64,000 bases of DNA from the NCBI RefSeq assembly GCF_932526225.1, contig NC_064047.1, positions 1,736,001-1,800,000 on the forward strand. Reading direction: 5' to 3'. The position numbers and the translations under genes were made by a program. The notes under the pieces were generated by a model. It did not search any database. It was given only the letters and a program-made list of their open reading frames with translations, and was not told where the DNA came from. Shown here piece by piece: positions 27,939 through 64,000 of this stretch; position 1 is the first letter of the stretch; the number at the start of each line of letters is the position of its first letter. Source of the DNA: Nematostella vectensis. Lineage: Eukaryota; Cnidaria; Anthozoa; Actiniaria; Edwardsiidae.

Positions 27939-28519
27939 TTAAGGGAAAGTTGGGTGGAATTTACACTTGGGGTTGTCTGGGGGCATACACACACTTTCTT
28001 TGTGGTCCGAAACATGGAAAATATCGACCAAAAACTTCACTTGTTGGAGCAGGAGTTTCGCACCTGCACTCCCATTCTTTGCCTTATTTCGGAGGTACGG
28101 TACTAAGCCACAGGCCCTGTCATATCCCAGGTATTTCAAATGGGTGATATCACTGACATCCCTGAAAAAGGTGCGTAAAATGAAAAGAAAAACCTGTGTA
28201 AATGATTCACAAGTATACATTTCCGTCAAATCCACTAAAATACCGCGAGGACGAATAAGCGCAAGCATACCAGCAGTGGATTCGAAAAAAAGCGTCTTGC
28301 GTTTTTGCGTGTACATCCCACTAATGGATCAGCCACTTCTTCAGGTAGTAGCCCCACTTCGCATTTATCAAAGGTAAATTCTGGTGGTACTGGTAATTCT
28401 TCCACCTCTTGACTCTTACTGATATGCGCAGCACAAAACTTAAAAGGCATTTGATTTTTACCACTCGGGAGGATAGGATTGGTGCAACTTTGGAAAACAG
28501 GTGGAAGGTCTTTAAGCAA
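27939..28519 (-). pseudogene. Decayed DNA-transposon coding fragment, KDZ-like
   Basis: Two overlapping minus-strand frames (28519-28235 and 28316-27939) read as one protein broken by a frameshift near 28280. The first gives LPVPPEFTFDKCEVGLLPEE; the second gives [20 protein letters not shown], then [17 protein letters not shown] and [16 protein letters not shown] conserved D-x-AC, an F-h-V-D-x-FH pattern and C/H pairs recall transposase-derived proteins of the Kyakuja-Dileera-Zisupton type that are abundant in cnidarians. The resemblance is from memory and moderate. No start, ends or inverted repeats were found, so it is a relic. Confidence 0.55.
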
Positions 28520-28756
28520 TTTTACTTTGATTGACGGTAAAGCACATTTAGATCTTTTGAGGTATTCGTTGCGCCATCAATGGTAACATAGCCCACAGAG
28601 CAACCAGGGGTCTTGCATCTATGTTGCTGTACCCACTTATTCTAGTTCAGAATTGTATAATAGTAATATCAAATCTTATTTTGGAATGTTTTCATATATA
28701 ATATTAGCTTCGTTCTACTTATGTTTGACACTCAAATAAGAAAAAAATGTAACTAT

Positions 28757-29110
28757 CATTAAATATTCTGATAATATCATGATATATCACTATATTATGG
28801 GCCTTAGAAGAAATTGTACCTCATTAAATATTCTGATAACATCATGATATATCACTATGTCATGGGCTTAGAAGAAATTGTACCTCATTAAATATTTTGA
28901 TAATATCATGATATATCACTATATCATGGGCCTTAGAAGAAATTGTGCCTCATTAAATATTCTGATAACATCATGATATATCACTATGTCATGGGCTTAG
29001 AAGAAATTGTACCTCATTAAATATTCTGATAATATCATGATATATCACTATATCATGGGCCTTAGAAGAAATTGTGCCTCATTAAATATTCTGATAATAT
29101 CATGATACAC
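28757..29110 (+). repeat. AT-rich satellite, 64/65-bp units in a 129-bp higher order
   Basis: About 5.5 units begin at 28757, 28822, 28886, 28951, 29015 and 29080, so lengths alternate 65 and 64. Variants alternate too: GGGCCTTAGAAG versus GGGCTTAGAAG, and ATAATATCATG versus ATAACATCATG. Every unit carries the palindromic core TATCATGATATATCA, which also occurs around 27120-27540 and 29220. Confidence 0.9.
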
Positions 29111-29867
29111 AAATGCTTATATGATAAAAACCCTTTGAAGAATATCAAAATATCAACCCCTATCAGACTCTTGATAAATCATGATATTTAGGGCCTTAAA
29201 TACAAGAAACATGTAAGAATTATCATGATATATCACATTTAATGATTAGTCTTGATAATAGTGATATACACAATCTTGATCCCTCTCTCGCAATGTGAAT
29301 GTTTATAAAAATGTAAACAAGCATTCTACAGCCTTTGAAACCTGAAATTTTTTTAACGCTTTTTTTCCTTATTTACTTGATACCCATGTAGCACTGCGGG
29401 CTACAAAACACAGATTCTCCGAGTGCAACCTTATTTGAAATAGGTTTTATCAGGATGTTTTCCTGGTTGTATATATATTTTTGTTATCCTGTTTGTTATC
29501 CTTCCGATACACACCCCAACTTTGAGAATATGATAAATAAAATTCTTTTGTAACGTATCTAGCAGTCCAAAACTAAGTGTGTTTTTTCCCTTGGGTAAGC
29601 AAAAAAAAAAAAAAAAGAAAAGAAATTAATGAATATAAACCCGCTATGAAATAAAATACTATTTTTTTTTAGCTACCCTTATTCGTGGGTATCCTGTGGA
29701 CAAGACACTGTTTCCTAACCGGACTTCCTGTGGTGACTGTGAATTCTAAAAATAGACATCTTCACAGGAAGCGAAACCTAGATCTGCGGAGTAAAGCAAA
29801 CTGGCTTCTCTCTAGCAGTCTCAAACACTGGTTTTGTTCACATGTTCCTATCTTAAAGGGCATAACG
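29111..29867. other. Upstream region of PARP4
   Basis: No further exon is certain. An acceptor-like TTTTTTTTTAG precedes an open stretch from about 29673 that runs in frame into the PARP4 start, so part of this may be 5' UTR. The assigned start is the first ATG with homology downstream (29868). No TATA box or initiator was identified. Confidence 0.4.
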
Positions 29868-63911
<34,044 letters not shown>

Positions 63912-64000
63912 GTAGGTCTAATGAAAAGGTCTGATAACAAAATTCAACAAAGTTTTATTTTTGTGATGTTTCTCTGTGTAACCTTTAAATACAACTTTTG

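Overview
This window looks like nuclear DNA of an intron-rich invertebrate, most likely a cnidarian such as a sea anemone. That placement is an inference from gene structure and repeat style; I could not search databases. All five genes are built from short exons with GT-AG junctions, and exon phases close exactly in every complete model. There are no bacterial operons, rRNAs, tRNAs or CRISPR arrays.

Left part (1-18,000). A plus-strand calponin/transgelin-family gene enters from the left (exons 904-1011, 1711-1743, 2210-2410). Two further copies of its terminal exon follow at 4132-4245 (truncated by a 23-bp minisatellite) and 5942-6139. Facing it on the minus strand is a compact four-exon gene (7410-11081, 237 aa) with cupin-like metal-site motifs. 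Next comes a complete minus-strand transgelin/Mp20-type gene (12879-17997, 195 aa) with the same exon layout as the first gene, so the two are paralogues in opposite orientation.

Middle part (18,000-29,867). A minus-strand gene (21025-26144, 232 aa) encodes a coiled-coil protein from 14 tiny exons. Ten of them form five pairs with identical intron phases, two of which encode 35-residue units. The surroundings hold MITE-like elements, a 900-bp fold-back of simple repeats, a transposase remnant and an AT-rich palindromic satellite.

Right part (29,868-63,911 and beyond). One gene fills it: the vault poly(ADP-ribose) polymerase PARP4. I resolved 40 plus-strand exons giving at least 1,761 residues: BRCT, helical regulatory region, ADP-ribosyltransferase domain with an H-Y-E triad, VIT, VWA with an intact MIDAS, then a C-terminal extension that leaves the window. 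Two things stand out. First, exons 38-39 encode an unmistakable piece of actin (subdomain 1 start plus the DNase-I loop), with an intron at the classical actin codon 41/42 position. Second, several exon-intron junctions of this gene have been tandemly amplified: about 40 copies of the 5' splice site of catalytic exon 10 (61-bp units), about 38 copies of the 3' splice site of exon 36 (45-bp units), and smaller duplications at exons 14 and 29. Using the decoy sites would bring in premature stop codons, so the arrays could influence PARP4 output. A 4.6-kb intronic 26-bp array is open in all three forward frames and mimics a giant ORF.
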